From Aldersonia kunmingensis (GTDB lineage Bacteria; Actinomycetota; Actinomycetes; Mycobacteriales; Mycobacteriaceae), in the NCBI RefSeq assembly GCF_001646865.1, contig NZ_LRRB01000013.1:1-49803 (forward strand): DNA of 49,803 bases. The letters run 5' to 3'. The notes below the pieces were generated by a model that was not told where the DNA came from, ran no database searches, and saw only the letters and a list, made by a program, of their open reading frames with translations. This document shows positions 24,486 through 32,014 of this stretch, in pieces; position 1 is the first letter of the stretch, and every line of letters starts with the position of its first letter. The position numbers and the translations under genes are program-made.

Positions 24486-25007
24486 ATGCACAGGTTCACC
24501 GAACCGACTCCCATCCCCTCGACCGTCAGCATCATCGCCGTGTTCGTCGAAGGCTGGGAGATCGAATGCTGCGGCACTCCTCCCGTGGTCGGACAAGACA
24601 CCACGTGGATGCTGACCTTCGTGGAAGCGGACGCGGAGCCAGACATGGCGCTGCCGGCCGGTGCTCGCTGGGATCGGGACAGCAGGATCGTGACTGCCGG
24701 GGGTGTCCAGGCGTACTGGCTCAACCCTGACAACACGCCGCCGGCGAACGCGCGCGGCTACTTCTCGGGGACACGCCACGGCGGGATTGCGCCCGCAGAT
24801 ATCAGGGCTACCACCGGCCGTGTACTCGGTCTGCAACTCGAGAGCTGGCAATACCGGCTGATCGACCAGATGTGGCAGCCGGTTCCGAGCACCCGGATCC
24901 TGCGGCGTGTTCCGCGCAGTCCGAAGTGGTTTGCCAGGGATCTCGATACCACGGGACGAGTCGAGTCCGGTGTCCTGATGGAGGTGGCGGTGCTGACACC
25001 GCAATGA
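24486..25007 (+). CDS. small CCG-motif protein, DUF6578-like
   Basis: About 173 residues from ATG 24486; the frame is open to a GTG at 24420 but the conserved-looking part begins MHRFTEPT. The N-terminal VFVEGWEIECCGTPPVVGQDTTWMLT pattern (WxxxCCGxPFxVG) is what I associate with DUF6578 proteins of actinobacteria, a family without known function. The CC pair could bind metal. No signal peptide or membrane segment. It is followed closely by the lon control region. Confidence 0.55.
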   Translation: MHRFTEPTPIPSTVSIIAVFVEGWEIECCGTPPVVGQDTTWMLTFVEADAEPDMALPAGARWDRDSRIVTAGGVQAYWLNPDNTPPANARGYFSGTRHGGIAPADIRATTGRVLGLQLESWQYRLIDQMWQPVPSTRILRRVPRSPKWFARDLDTTGRVESGVLMEVAVLTPQ

Positions 25008-25015
25008 GAATTCGC

Positions 25016-25033
25016 TCATCGCTCACAGCGAAC
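25016..25033 (+). promoter_or_regulatory. ClgR box upstream of lon
   Basis: TCATCGCTCACAGCGAAC fits every position of the ClgR consensus WNNWCGCYNANRGCGWWS described in Corynebacterium. It sits just upstream of an ECF-type -35 element, where an activator would bind. Confidence 0.75.
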
Positions 25034-25041
25034 AGCGCCGC

Positions 25042-25067
25042 GGAACAATCCGTACCCCACCGGGGTT
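25042..25067 (+). promoter_or_regulatory. SigE/SigH-type ECF promoter of lon
   Basis: GGAAC (25042-25046), 18 bp, then GTT (25065-25067), matching the GGAAC/GTT elements of stress ECF sigma factors of the SigE/SigH class; about 37 bp upstream of the start codon. Confidence 0.6.
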
Positions 25068-25103
25068 GAGTAGGTGACGCTCAACTTTTGGAGGGCAACA
25101 AAC

Positions 25104-27458
25104 GTGACTTCAACACTGCGCTTACCAGTGCTTTTCCTGACCGACCCGATCGTGCTGCCGGGCATGGTGGTGCCGATCGAACTCGACGAGTCCGCCCAAG
25201 CGGCTGTCGATGCTGCCCGGACCGGCAGCGACAGCAAGGTGCTCATCGCGCCTCGCCTCGACGAGGGCTACGCGTCGTACGGCGTTATCGCGTCGATCGA
25301 GCAGGTGGGCCGGATGCGCGGCGGCACCCCGGCCGCGGTGCTCAAGGCCGAGGAACGCGCCAAGATCGGGCACGGTGTCACCGGGCCCGGCGCTGCGCTG
25401 TGGGTGGAGGCGGAACCCGTCGCCTCGCCCGCACCCGACGGGCGCACCACCGATCTCGCCGCCGAGTACAAGAAACTGGTTGTCTCGGTCCTACAGCGCC
25501 GTGAGGCGTGGCAGATCATCGACGCGGTCAACCGGCTGACAGATCCATCGGCAATCGCCGATACCGCGGGCTATGCGCCGTACCTCAGCGACGAGCAGAA
25601 GCGTCAACTGCTCGAAACCCCGGATGTAGCGGCGCGTTTGACGGTACTCATCGATTGGACCAAGGCTCACATCGCCGAATCCGAGGTCACCGAGAAGATC
25701 GGTGCCGACGTGCGCGAGGGGATGGAGAAGCAGCAGAAGGAGTTTCTGCTGCGCCAGCAGTTGGCCGCGATCCGTAAGGAACTCGGCGAGGGCGAACCCG
25801 ACGGTGCGGACGATTACCGCACCCGCGTCGAGGCCGCCGACCTGCCGGACAACGTCCGCGAGGCCGCGCTACGCGAGGTCGATCGGCTCGAACGGTCCAG
25901 CGACCAGAGTCCGGAGACCGGCTGGATCCGAACCTGGCTCGACACCGTGCTGGACTTGCCGTGGGCGGTGAAAACCACTGACAAAACCGATGTTTCGGCC
26001 GCACGGGCCGTTCTCGACGCCGATCATCACGGCCTGGACGAGGTGAAGGACCGCATGGTCGAGTACCTCGCGGTGCGGTCCCGGCGGGCCCAGCGCGGGC
26101 TCGACGTCATCGGTGGCCGCGGCTCGGGTGCCGTCATGGTGCTCGTCGGACCGCCCGGTGTCGGCAAGACCTCGCTCGGCGAAAGCGTGGCAAGGGCGTT
26201 GGACCGCAAGTTCGTTCGCGTCGCGCTCGGTGGCGTCCGGGACGAGGCGGAGATCCGCGGGCATCGGCGTACCTATGTCGGCGCGCTGCCGGGACGCATC
26301 GTCCGTGCCGTCAAGGAGGCCGGTTCGATGAACCCGGTCATCCTGCTCGACGAGATCGACAAGGTCGGGTCCGACTACCGCGGTGACCCCGCGGCAGCCC
26401 TGCTCGAGGTGCTGGATCCGGCGCAGAACCACACGTTCCGCGACCACTACCTCGATCTGGACCTCGACCTGTCCGACGTGCTGTTCATCGCGACCGCCAA
26501 CGTCATGGAGACCATCCCCGGCCCGTTGCTGGATCGGATGGAACTGATCACGGTGGACGGCTACACCGAGGACGACAAGGTGGCCATCGCTCGCGACTTC
26601 CTGCTGCCCCGGCAGTTGGAGCGGGCGGCGCTCACCGCGGACGAGGTGTCGCTCACCGATGAGGCGCTGCGCGAGATCGCGGCGAACTACACCCGTGAGG
26701 CCGGCGTGCGGCAGATGGAACGGTTGCTCGCCAAGGCATTGCGCAAGGCGGCAACCAAGTTGGCCGATGAGCAGGATCCCGAAGCTGTGGTCATCGACCG
26801 TGTGGACCTGAAGGAGTTCCTCGGCCGGCCGCGGTTCACCCCCGAATCGGTGGAACGCACTGCGGTGCCCGGTGTTTCGACCGGACTCGCAGTGACGGGC
26901 CTGGGTGGCGACGTGCTCTTCATCGAGGCCAATAGCGCCGACGGGGGCGAGCGAAGCGACGGGGGATATCGCGGCGATCGGTCGTTGACTCTGACCGGTC
27001 AACTGGGTGACGTGATGAAGGAGTCGGCACAAATCGCGCTGACCTACGTCCGGTCACACCTGGCCGAGCTTGGTGTCGATGCGAGCGCGCTGGACAAGAA
27101 CATTCACGTGCACGTTCCGGCGGGCGCTGTACCGAAGGATGGCCCGTCCGCGGGCGTCACCATGGTCACTGCGTTGGTGTCGCTGGCCCTTGCCCGCCCG
27201 GTCCGTTCGGATGTCGGGATGACCGGCGAGGTGACGCTGAACGGCCGCGTCCTGCCGATCGGCGGGGTGAAGCAGAAGTTGCTGGCCGCGCAGCGAGCCG
27301 GACTGAAGACCGTCTTCATTCCGGCCCGCAACGAGCCGGATCTCGATGACGTTCCAGCCGACGTGCTCGAGGCGCTGGACGTGCGGCCGGTGGCGGACGT
27401 TGCGGAGATTCTGGCGTTCGCGATTGCGGATAGCGGGGTTGCTGCAGCAGCGGCCTGA
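25104..27458 (+). CDS. lon: ATP-dependent protease Lon
   Basis: A 784-residue Lon: N-terminal substrate domain (LPVLFLTDPIVLPGMVVPIE), AAA+ module with Walker A GPPGVGKTS (about 349-357) and Walker B LLDEIDK, and the LonP domain with the Ser682-Lys723 dyad (DGPSAGVTM and GGVKQKLLAAQRAG). It degrades misfolded and regulatory proteins in the cytoplasm. GTG 25104 is preferred because GGAGG is 9 nt upstream; GTG 25074 lacks a ribosome site. Odd: at residues about 612-625 (NSADGGERSDGGYRGDRS) there is a hydrophilic insertion encoded by an imperfect DNA repeat, just before the conserved LTLTGQLGDVMKESA. Confidence 0.95.
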   Translation: MTSTLRLPVLFLTDPIVLPGMVVPIELDESAQAAVDAARTGSDSKVLIAPRLDEGYASYGVIASIEQVGRMRGGTPAAVLKAEERAKIGHGVTGPGAALWVEAEPVASPAPDGRTTDLAAEYKKLVVSVLQRREAWQIIDAVNRLTDPSAIADTAGYAPYLSDEQKRQLLETPDVAARLTVLIDWTKAHIAESEVTEKIGADVREGMEKQQKEFLLRQQLAAIRKELGEGEPDGADDYRTRVEAADLPDNVREAALREVDRLERSSDQSPETGWIRTWLDTVLDLPWAVKTTDKTDVSAARAVLDADHHGLDEVKDRMVEYLAVRSRRAQRGLDVIGGRGSGAVMVLVGPPGVGKTSLGESVARALDRKFVRVALGGVRDEAEIRGHRRTYVGALPGRIVRAVKEAGSMNPVILLDEIDKVGSDYRGDPAAALLEVLDPAQNHTFRDHYLDLDLDLSDVLFIATANVMETIPGPLLDRMELITVDGYTEDDKVAIARDFLLPRQLERAALTADEVSLTDEALREIAANYTREAGVRQMERLLAKALRKAATKLADEQDPEAVVIDRVDLKEFLGRPRFTPESVERTAVPGVSTGLAVTGLGGDVLFIEANSADGGERSDGGYRGDRSLTLTGQLGDVMKESAQIALTYVRSHLAELGVDASALDKNIHVHVPAGAVPKDGPSAGVTMVTALVSLALARPVRSDVGMTGEVTLNGRVLPIGGVKQKLLAAQRAGLKTVFIPARNEPDLDDVPADVLEALDVRPVADVAEILAFAIADSGVAAAAA
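26937..26966 (+). repeat. in-frame repeat insertion inside lon
   Basis: Two GACGGGGG units (26940-26947 and 26958-26965) flank CGAGCGAAGC, the core of a GAGCGAAGCGA-type dispersed repeat common in actinobacterial intergenic DNA. It is read in frame as SADGGERSDGG. Confidence 0.5.
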
Positions 27459-27466
27459 GCCTGATC

Positions 27467-27520
27467 GCCCACAATTCGGCCTCACGCGCGGAATCCCCCA
27501 TGTGAGGCCGAATTGTGGGC
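27467..27520. terminator. long hairpin between convergent lon and the 106-aa gene
   Basis: A 19-bp perfect stem (27467-27485 with 27502-27520) and a 16-nt loop, starting 9 bp after the lon stop. It begins GCCCAC and ends GTGGGC like the 78-bp elements but is otherwise unrelated in sequence. Confidence 0.7.
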
Positions 27521-27538
27521 ACCCCCGTTCCCCCGGAA

Positions 27539-27859
27539 TCACGCGTAGACGGGCACCCGCTCCCGCCGTACGACCTGCCACCTGTCCAGCACGGCCCGCA
27601 GGGCGGGCTGTTCGGCTGCCAGCTCGCGCGCGACCTGCTGTGGGTCGGCCCATTCCGACTCGTCGTGCAGGTCCATCCGGGCCTGCATGTGGTTGCGCCA
27701 CCGGTACTGCAACATCAGCAGCACGCCTTGGACGCCACCGAACAGCCGGTCCAGTTCGGGCAGATCCCGGAAGAGATCCGGGTCTTCGGGGTTGCGCGCA
27801 GCACGCGCCAACACCTCGTCGATGATTTCGTTGCGCCTGTGCAGATCGGTCCACGACAT
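27539..27859 (-). CDS. conserved-looking 106-aa cytoplasmic protein, unknown
   Basis: Begins MSWTDLHRRNEIIDEVLARA; the sequence is entirely helical in character (RNEIIDEVLARAAR, DLFRDLPELDRLFGGVQGVLLMLQYRWRNHMQARMD) and ends with a basic tail. I do not recognise a family function; proteins with this opening occur in mycobacteria and nocardiae as hypotheticals. ATG 27859 has AGGGG 9 nt upstream; ATGs at 27877 and 27904 lack a ribosome site. Convergent with lon, and divergent from the histidine kinase gene with a 168-bp gap. Confidence 0.6.
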   Translation of the reverse strand: MSWTDLHRRNEIIDEVLARAARNPEDPDLFRDLPELDRLFGGVQGVLLMLQYRWRNHMQARMDLHDESEWADPQQVARELAAEQPALRAVLDRWQVVRRERVPVYA

Positions 27860-28027
27860 CTCGATCACCCCTCGCATGGGTTCGGCGAATTCCGTTACAC
27901 CCACGCTATGGACGGCGCAGCGGCCGCGCGCCGTGCCGTGGTCGCGACTTTTTCTCCTACCAGGGGTGGAGCCGGAGACCGCTTGGAGAACGATGCGCCG
28001 GTCCTATGTCCGACCTACGCTGGGTTG

Positions 28028-29296
28028 ATGAATATCGCCGCACCTGTGCGCGCCAGGACCGAGCGGGTCCTGCAGTCACGGATGATGCCGGCGAAGATCG
28101 TCGACTACATCTACCGGCGCATGGCCGCGATGCCGCACGAATATCCGCCGATCGTCGTCATCGTGTCCGACGTGGCGATGATCGTCGTGACCATCGTCGC
28201 GGTGGGTCAACGCGGCTGGCCCCCGCCCGTTGTCACGCTGGTCGGCGGCGTAGTCGCGCTCGCACCGCTCGTCGCCATGCTGGCCCGCAAGAATTTCGTG
28301 CCAACCAAGGCGCGAATGCTCGTGACACTGACTGCCGCGGCGATCCTCGGCGCCTCGCTGATCATGGTCGAACCCGCGCAGGCCGACGTCACGCCCTTCA
28401 TCCTCGTCCTCATCGCAGGTGAGGTCTCGGCGATGGCACGTCCGCGCGTGAGCCTCGCGGTGGGCGCGGTCGCGATCCTCGCTGTGGTGATTCCCGCGTC
28501 ACTCGGCCGGCTCGAATACGCGCCGGTCTACATCATGATGGTTGCGACCGGCTGGTTCGTCGGGTTCATCCTGCAGACCCAACTTCGACTGCTCGAGCAG
28601 GAACGCGCCACCCAGAAGGCCCGCGCCGAACAGGCGGCCAGCGACGAGCGGCAACGCATCGCGCGCGAGGTGCACGATGTGGTGGCGCACTCGCTGAGCG
28701 TCACCCTGCTGCACCTGACGGGAGCTCGGCGGGCACTGCAGGAGGACGGTGACATCGAAGAGGCGATCGACGCTCTCAAGGACGCCGAACAGCTCGGGCG
28801 GCAATCGATGAGTGATATCCGGCGAACGGTCGGGCTGCTCGACAATGCGCCGTCGAAGCACACTCCCGAGCCGGGCGTAGCCGATATCGATGCCCTGGTT
28901 TCGGATTTCGTCCGGGCCGGCATGCCTGTCGCGTATTTCGTCCGCGGCGATGCGACGGCGGTTTCCGCCGCGACCGGGCTGTGCCTCTATCGCATCATGC
29001 AGGAATCGCTCGCCAACGTCGCCAAACACGCACCTGGCGCGAAAGTTCATGCAGCACTGCGGATCACCAGCGTCATTGCCACAATGACTGTCACCAATGA
29101 CCTGCCTCGTCGCGCGACACACAAGGAACTACGCGGCGGATCCGGCATACGCGGGATGCAACACCGCGCCGAGGCGCTCGGCGGGCAGTTGACCGCCGAG
29201 CCAACCAAGCACGGCTGGTGTGTCACCGCCGAAATACCGTTTGCCCCACACGATCCCGACTATGCGAATTGCTGGCTGTTTGGAGGTCAGGAGTGA
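28028..29296 (+). CDS. DesK/NarL-type sensor histidine kinase
   Basis: A 422-residue membrane kinase. Residues about 45-190 contain five or six transmembrane segments and no large extracellular loop, then a coiled-coil (LRLLEQERATQKARAEQAASDERQRIAREVHD) leading to the HisKA_3 phosphoacceptor His216 in REVHDVVAHSL. A HATPase_c domain follows (QESLANVAKHAPGA, GGSGIRGMQHRAEALGG). The signal is probably sensed in the membrane, as in DesK, but is unknown. ATG 28028 is chosen to begin shortly before the first hydrophobic segment; the ribosome site is weak. The stop overlaps the response regulator start. Confidence 0.87.
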   Translation: MNIAAPVRARTERVLQSRMMPAKIVDYIYRRMAAMPHEYPPIVVIVSDVAMIVVTIVAVGQRGWPPPVVTLVGGVVALAPLVAMLARKNFVPTKARMLVTLTAAAILGASLIMVEPAQADVTPFILVLIAGEVSAMARPRVSLAVGAVAILAVVIPASLGRLEYAPVYIMMVATGWFVGFILQTQLRLLEQERATQKARAEQAASDERQRIAREVHDVVAHSLSVTLLHLTGARRALQEDGDIEEAIDALKDAEQLGRQSMSDIRRTVGLLDNAPSKHTPEPGVADIDALVSDFVRAGMPVAYFVRGDATAVSAATGLCLYRIMQESLANVAKHAPGAKVHAALRITSVIATMTVTNDLPRRATHKELRGGSGIRGMQHRAEALGGQLTAEPTKHGWCVTAEIPFAPHDPDYANCWLFGGQE

Positions 29297-29994
29297 CTGC
29301 GCCCGGGATCGACGTGCTGCTCGTTGACGATCAGGACCTGGTCCGCTCCGGCCTGCGGCGCATCTTGCGGCGCAAGGATGGATTCGCGATCGTCGCCGAA
29401 TGTGCCGACGGCTCCGAAGTTCCCGAGGCGATCGCGACGCATTCCCCGGATGTGGTGGTCATGGATCTGCGGATGAAGAATGTCGGTGGCATCGAGGCGA
29501 CCGAGCAGATCACCCGGAGCGAAAACCCGGTTCCCGTCCTCGTGCTCACCACGTTCGACGACGACGAGCTGCTCTCCGGCGCGCTGCGTGCCGGCGCAGC
29601 AGGGTTTCTGCTGAAGGATTCTCCGGCCGAGGAACTGATCCGCGCGGTTCGCATGGTCGCCGGCGGCTCGTCGTGGCTCGACCCGGCGGTGACCGCTCGC
29701 GTGCTGTCCACGTATCGCAGCGCGCCGGTTTCCCGTGCCCGCACCGCCATAGCGGTGGACGAACTCACCTCGCGCGAGCGGGATGTCCTCGGGCTGATCG
29801 GGCGCGGCCGCAGCAACGCCGAGATCGCCGCCGATCTGCATATCTCCGAGGTGACCGTGAAAAGCCATGTCGGACATATCTTCGGCAAGCTCGACCTGCG
29901 TGACCGTGCTGCGGCAATCGTGTACGCGTTCGATCATGGCATTGTGTCGCCACGCGACGGCGGAATCGTTTCCCCGCGTGACGTTCGAGCCTGA
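29293..29994 (+). CDS. NarL/LuxR-type response regulator
   Basis: A 233-residue response regulator: receiver domain with acidic pair Asp12/Asp13 (VDDQD), phosphoacceptor Asp58 (VVVMDLRM), T (LTTFDD) and K (LLKDS), then a LuxR helix-turn-helix (LTSREREDVLG-like; NAEIAADLHISEVTVKSHVGHIFGKLDLRDR). GTG 29293 overlaps the kinase stop by 4 nt and has GGAGG 8 nt upstream, so the pair is translationally coupled. The C-terminus carries a short repeated GGIVSPRD. Convergent with the SGNH gene, whose stop codon abuts. Confidence 0.9.
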   Translation: MTAPGIDVLLVDDQDLVRSGLRRILRRKDGFAIVAECADGSEVPEAIATHSPDVVVMDLRMKNVGGIEATEQITRSENPVPVLVLTTFDDDELLSGALRAGAAGFLLKDSPAEELIRAVRMVAGGSSWLDPAVTARVLSTYRSAPVSRARTAIAVDELTSRERDVLGLIGRGRSNAEIAADLHISEVTVKSHVGHIFGKLDLRDRAAAIVYAFDHGIVSPRDGGIVSPRDVRA

Positions 29995-30852
29995 TCAGCT
30001 CGGCAGTGCATCGAGCGCGGCGGCGAACTTCGCTGCTAGTAGGTCGAATCCGCGACCCGTCGGATGCAGTTCGTTGGCCCAGTACTCGCGATAGTCCTCG
30101 CCGGTGGGCAGGGTGCCGAGCAGATCCACATATTTGACGTGTGACGCGGATGGACGCTGGACGAACTCGGTCAGCATCGCGTTGTAGCTGTCCACGATCA
30201 CGGCGGCGATGCGCTTCTTCTCATTGAGATCGGTGAAATCCTTCGCCTCGAGGCTCGGCGACAGCCACGGGCCGGGTAGCGGACCCCAACCGCCAAGGAA
30301 GCCGCGGCCGTCCGGAACGGGATAGTCGTAGCCGTGCACCACGATTGGGATGGTGACGCCGAACAGGCTCTCGCACGCGCGGGTGATGGCGGCAACGAGA
30401 TGAGCGAGCGCGGACTGCATTCGGCAGCCGATGAAGTCGGCCAGGATCGCATCATCCACACCAGGCCGCTGACTGTTCTTGTTTCCGATGAACACTCCGA
30501 ACTCCGGGCCGGCGAAGTCATTGCCGCCGGCCGACAGCAGGATCGCCGCCGGAACCTCGTTGCGGCTGAGCGCCCATTCGAGTTGCCGCATCAACCCGGT
30601 GAGTTGGGCGTCGCTGTAGGACATCGAATTGAGGGTGTCGCCGTAGTGCGCGACCGAGACAACCTCCCACGAATCCTCGTCCTGCAGCACCTCGAGGATG
30701 TCGCGACCCGGGTAGTCGAACCACGAGTCGCCCTCCGCGACGAGAAGCCCGCGCCGGTCGTCACGCGCTGCGAACCTCTGGCGCTGGGCGAGGATGCGCT
30801 CGGCGGTAGCGGTGCCCGCCGCGGTTTCCTCATCGATCGGACAGTCCGCCAT
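29995..30852 (-). CDS. SGNH/GDSL-type hydrolase
   Basis: A 285-residue cytoplasmic esterase-like protein. Block I is AEGDSWFDYPG with Ser43; block III GGNDFAGPE gives the oxyanion Asn; block V NELHPTGRGF gives His, with Asp or Glu in the same strand. All SGNH residues are present. No signal peptide. Family members hydrolyse esters or thioesters; the substrate is unknown. Start ATG 30852 has GGAGGAGGC upstream. Divergent from the AcuI-type gene. Confidence 0.78.
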   Translation of the reverse strand: MADCPIDEETAAGTATAERILAQRQRFAARDDRRGLLVAEGDSWFDYPGRDILEVLQDEDSWEVVSVAHYGDTLNSMSYSDAQLTGLMRQLEWALSRNEVPAAILLSAGGNDFAGPEFGVFIGNKNSQRPGVDDAILADFIGCRMQSALAHLVAAITRACESLFGVTIPIVVHGYDYPVPDGRGFLGGWGPLPGPWLSPSLEAKDFTDLNEKKRIAAVIVDSYNAMLTEFVQRPSASHVKYVDLLGTLPTGEDYREYWANELHPTGRGFDLLAAKFAAALDALPS

Positions 30853-30950
30853 GGCCGCCTCCTCCGCCGGGCGAGGCGCGTCGGCGCGTCCCGCATGGTG
30901 AGAATTCTCCGCTCCCGCGCCGCCGTGAACGGAAGATTCGTTGCGTTAGA

Positions 30951-30976
30951 CGGAGTGAACGCTTCCGTTCACTCCG
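30951..30976. promoter_or_regulatory. 26-bp palindromic operator upstream of the AcuI-type gene
   Basis: Perfect 11-bp arms (CGGAGTGAACG and CGTTCACTCCG) around CTTC, 16 bp before the ATG at 30993, with an extra GTGAACG half-site at 30925-30931. The layout is typical of a TetR-family repressor site covering the promoter. Confidence 0.65.
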
Positions 30977-30992
30977 GTCGTATATTCAGGCC

Positions 30993-31988
30993 ATGACGTT
31001 CTCCGCGATGGTGGCCCGGGAATCCGACGACAAGATCGTGCTCGCCGCAGAGCAGGTCGAGGAGGATTTCCTCCCGGCCGGCGAAGTGACGATCAAAGTG
31101 CACTACTCGAGCGTGAACTACAAGGACGCGCTCGCGGTCACCCCGAAGGGTGGCGTGGTGCGCGAGTACCCGATCATTCCCGGCATCGATATTGCCGGTG
31201 AAGTTGTTGCGTCCGAGGATGATTCGTTCGCCGTCGGCGACCAGGTGGTTGCCCACGGTTACGACATCGGCACGGCCCGCCACGGCGGTTACGCCGAGCT
31301 CGCCCGCGTCCCGGCCGGGTGGGTGGTGAAGCTCGACGGGCTCACCACGCGCGAGGCCGCGGCAATCGGCACCGCCGGGTTCACCGCCGCGCTCAGCGTG
31401 CAGGCGCTGCTCGACCGCGGCCTCACTCCCGACGCAGGTCCGGTGCTGGTCACGGGCGCGAGCGGTGGTGTCGGCAGCGTGAGCGTCGACCTGCTCGCGG
31501 CGAACGGTTTCGAGGTCATTGCATCGAGCGGCAAGGCCGACGCGAAGGACCTGCTGAGCAGCCTCGGTGCCGCATCGGTGATCGGCCGCCTGCCCGAGGA
31601 TCCGGACGCCAAGCCTCGGCCGCTGGGCAAGTCGCAGTGGGCGGGCGCCGTGGATTGCGTCGGCGGCGCGACCCTCGCATATGTCATCAGCACGCTGAAC
31701 TGGGGTGCGGCGGTCGCTGCGAGCGGCAACACCGGCGGTATCGGCCTGTCCACCACGGTGCTCCCGTTCATCCTCCGTGGCGTCGACCTGATCGGCATCG
31801 ACTCGGTGCAGTTGCCGATGGAAATCCGGCGTCGCACCTGGGCGAGCCTCGCCGCCGACCTCAAGCCACGCCATCTCGGCGACCTCGAGCGCCTCGTCGC
31901 GGTTCGCGACGTGCCCGGCGTGCTCGACGAGATCAGGCGCGGGGAGCGCACCGGGCGTGCCGTCGTGGACGTCCACAGCGGATTCTGA
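30993..31988 (+). CDS. acrylyl-CoA reductase-like MDR oxidoreductase (AcuI/YhdH)
   Basis: A 331-residue zinc-independent medium-chain reductase. VHYSSVNYKDALAVT, PGIDIAGEV and the NADPH-binding VTGASGGVGSVSVDLLAANG are the AcuI/YhdH signatures. The family reduces acrylyl-CoA or other alpha,beta-unsaturated carbonyls with NADPH, detoxifying electrophiles. Start ATG 30993. The start is immediately downstream of a perfect 26-bp palindrome, so expression is likely repressed until a reactive compound appears. Convergent with the ABC exporter gene. Confidence 0.88.
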   Translation: MTFSAMVARESDDKIVLAAEQVEEDFLPAGEVTIKVHYSSVNYKDALAVTPKGGVVREYPIIPGIDIAGEVVASEDDSFAVGDQVVAHGYDIGTARHGGYAELARVPAGWVVKLDGLTTREAAAIGTAGFTAALSVQALLDRGLTPDAGPVLVTGASGGVGSVSVDLLAANGFEVIASSGKADAKDLLSSLGAASVIGRLPEDPDAKPRPLGKSQWAGAVDCVGGATLAYVISTLNWGAAVAASGNTGGIGLSTTVLPFILRGVDLIGIDSVQLPMEIRRRTWASLAADLKPRHLGDLERLVAVRDVPGVLDEIRRGERTGRAVVDVHSGF

Positions 31989-32014
31989 CGCGTGCAGTGG
32001 CGCGCTAGCGGGTT

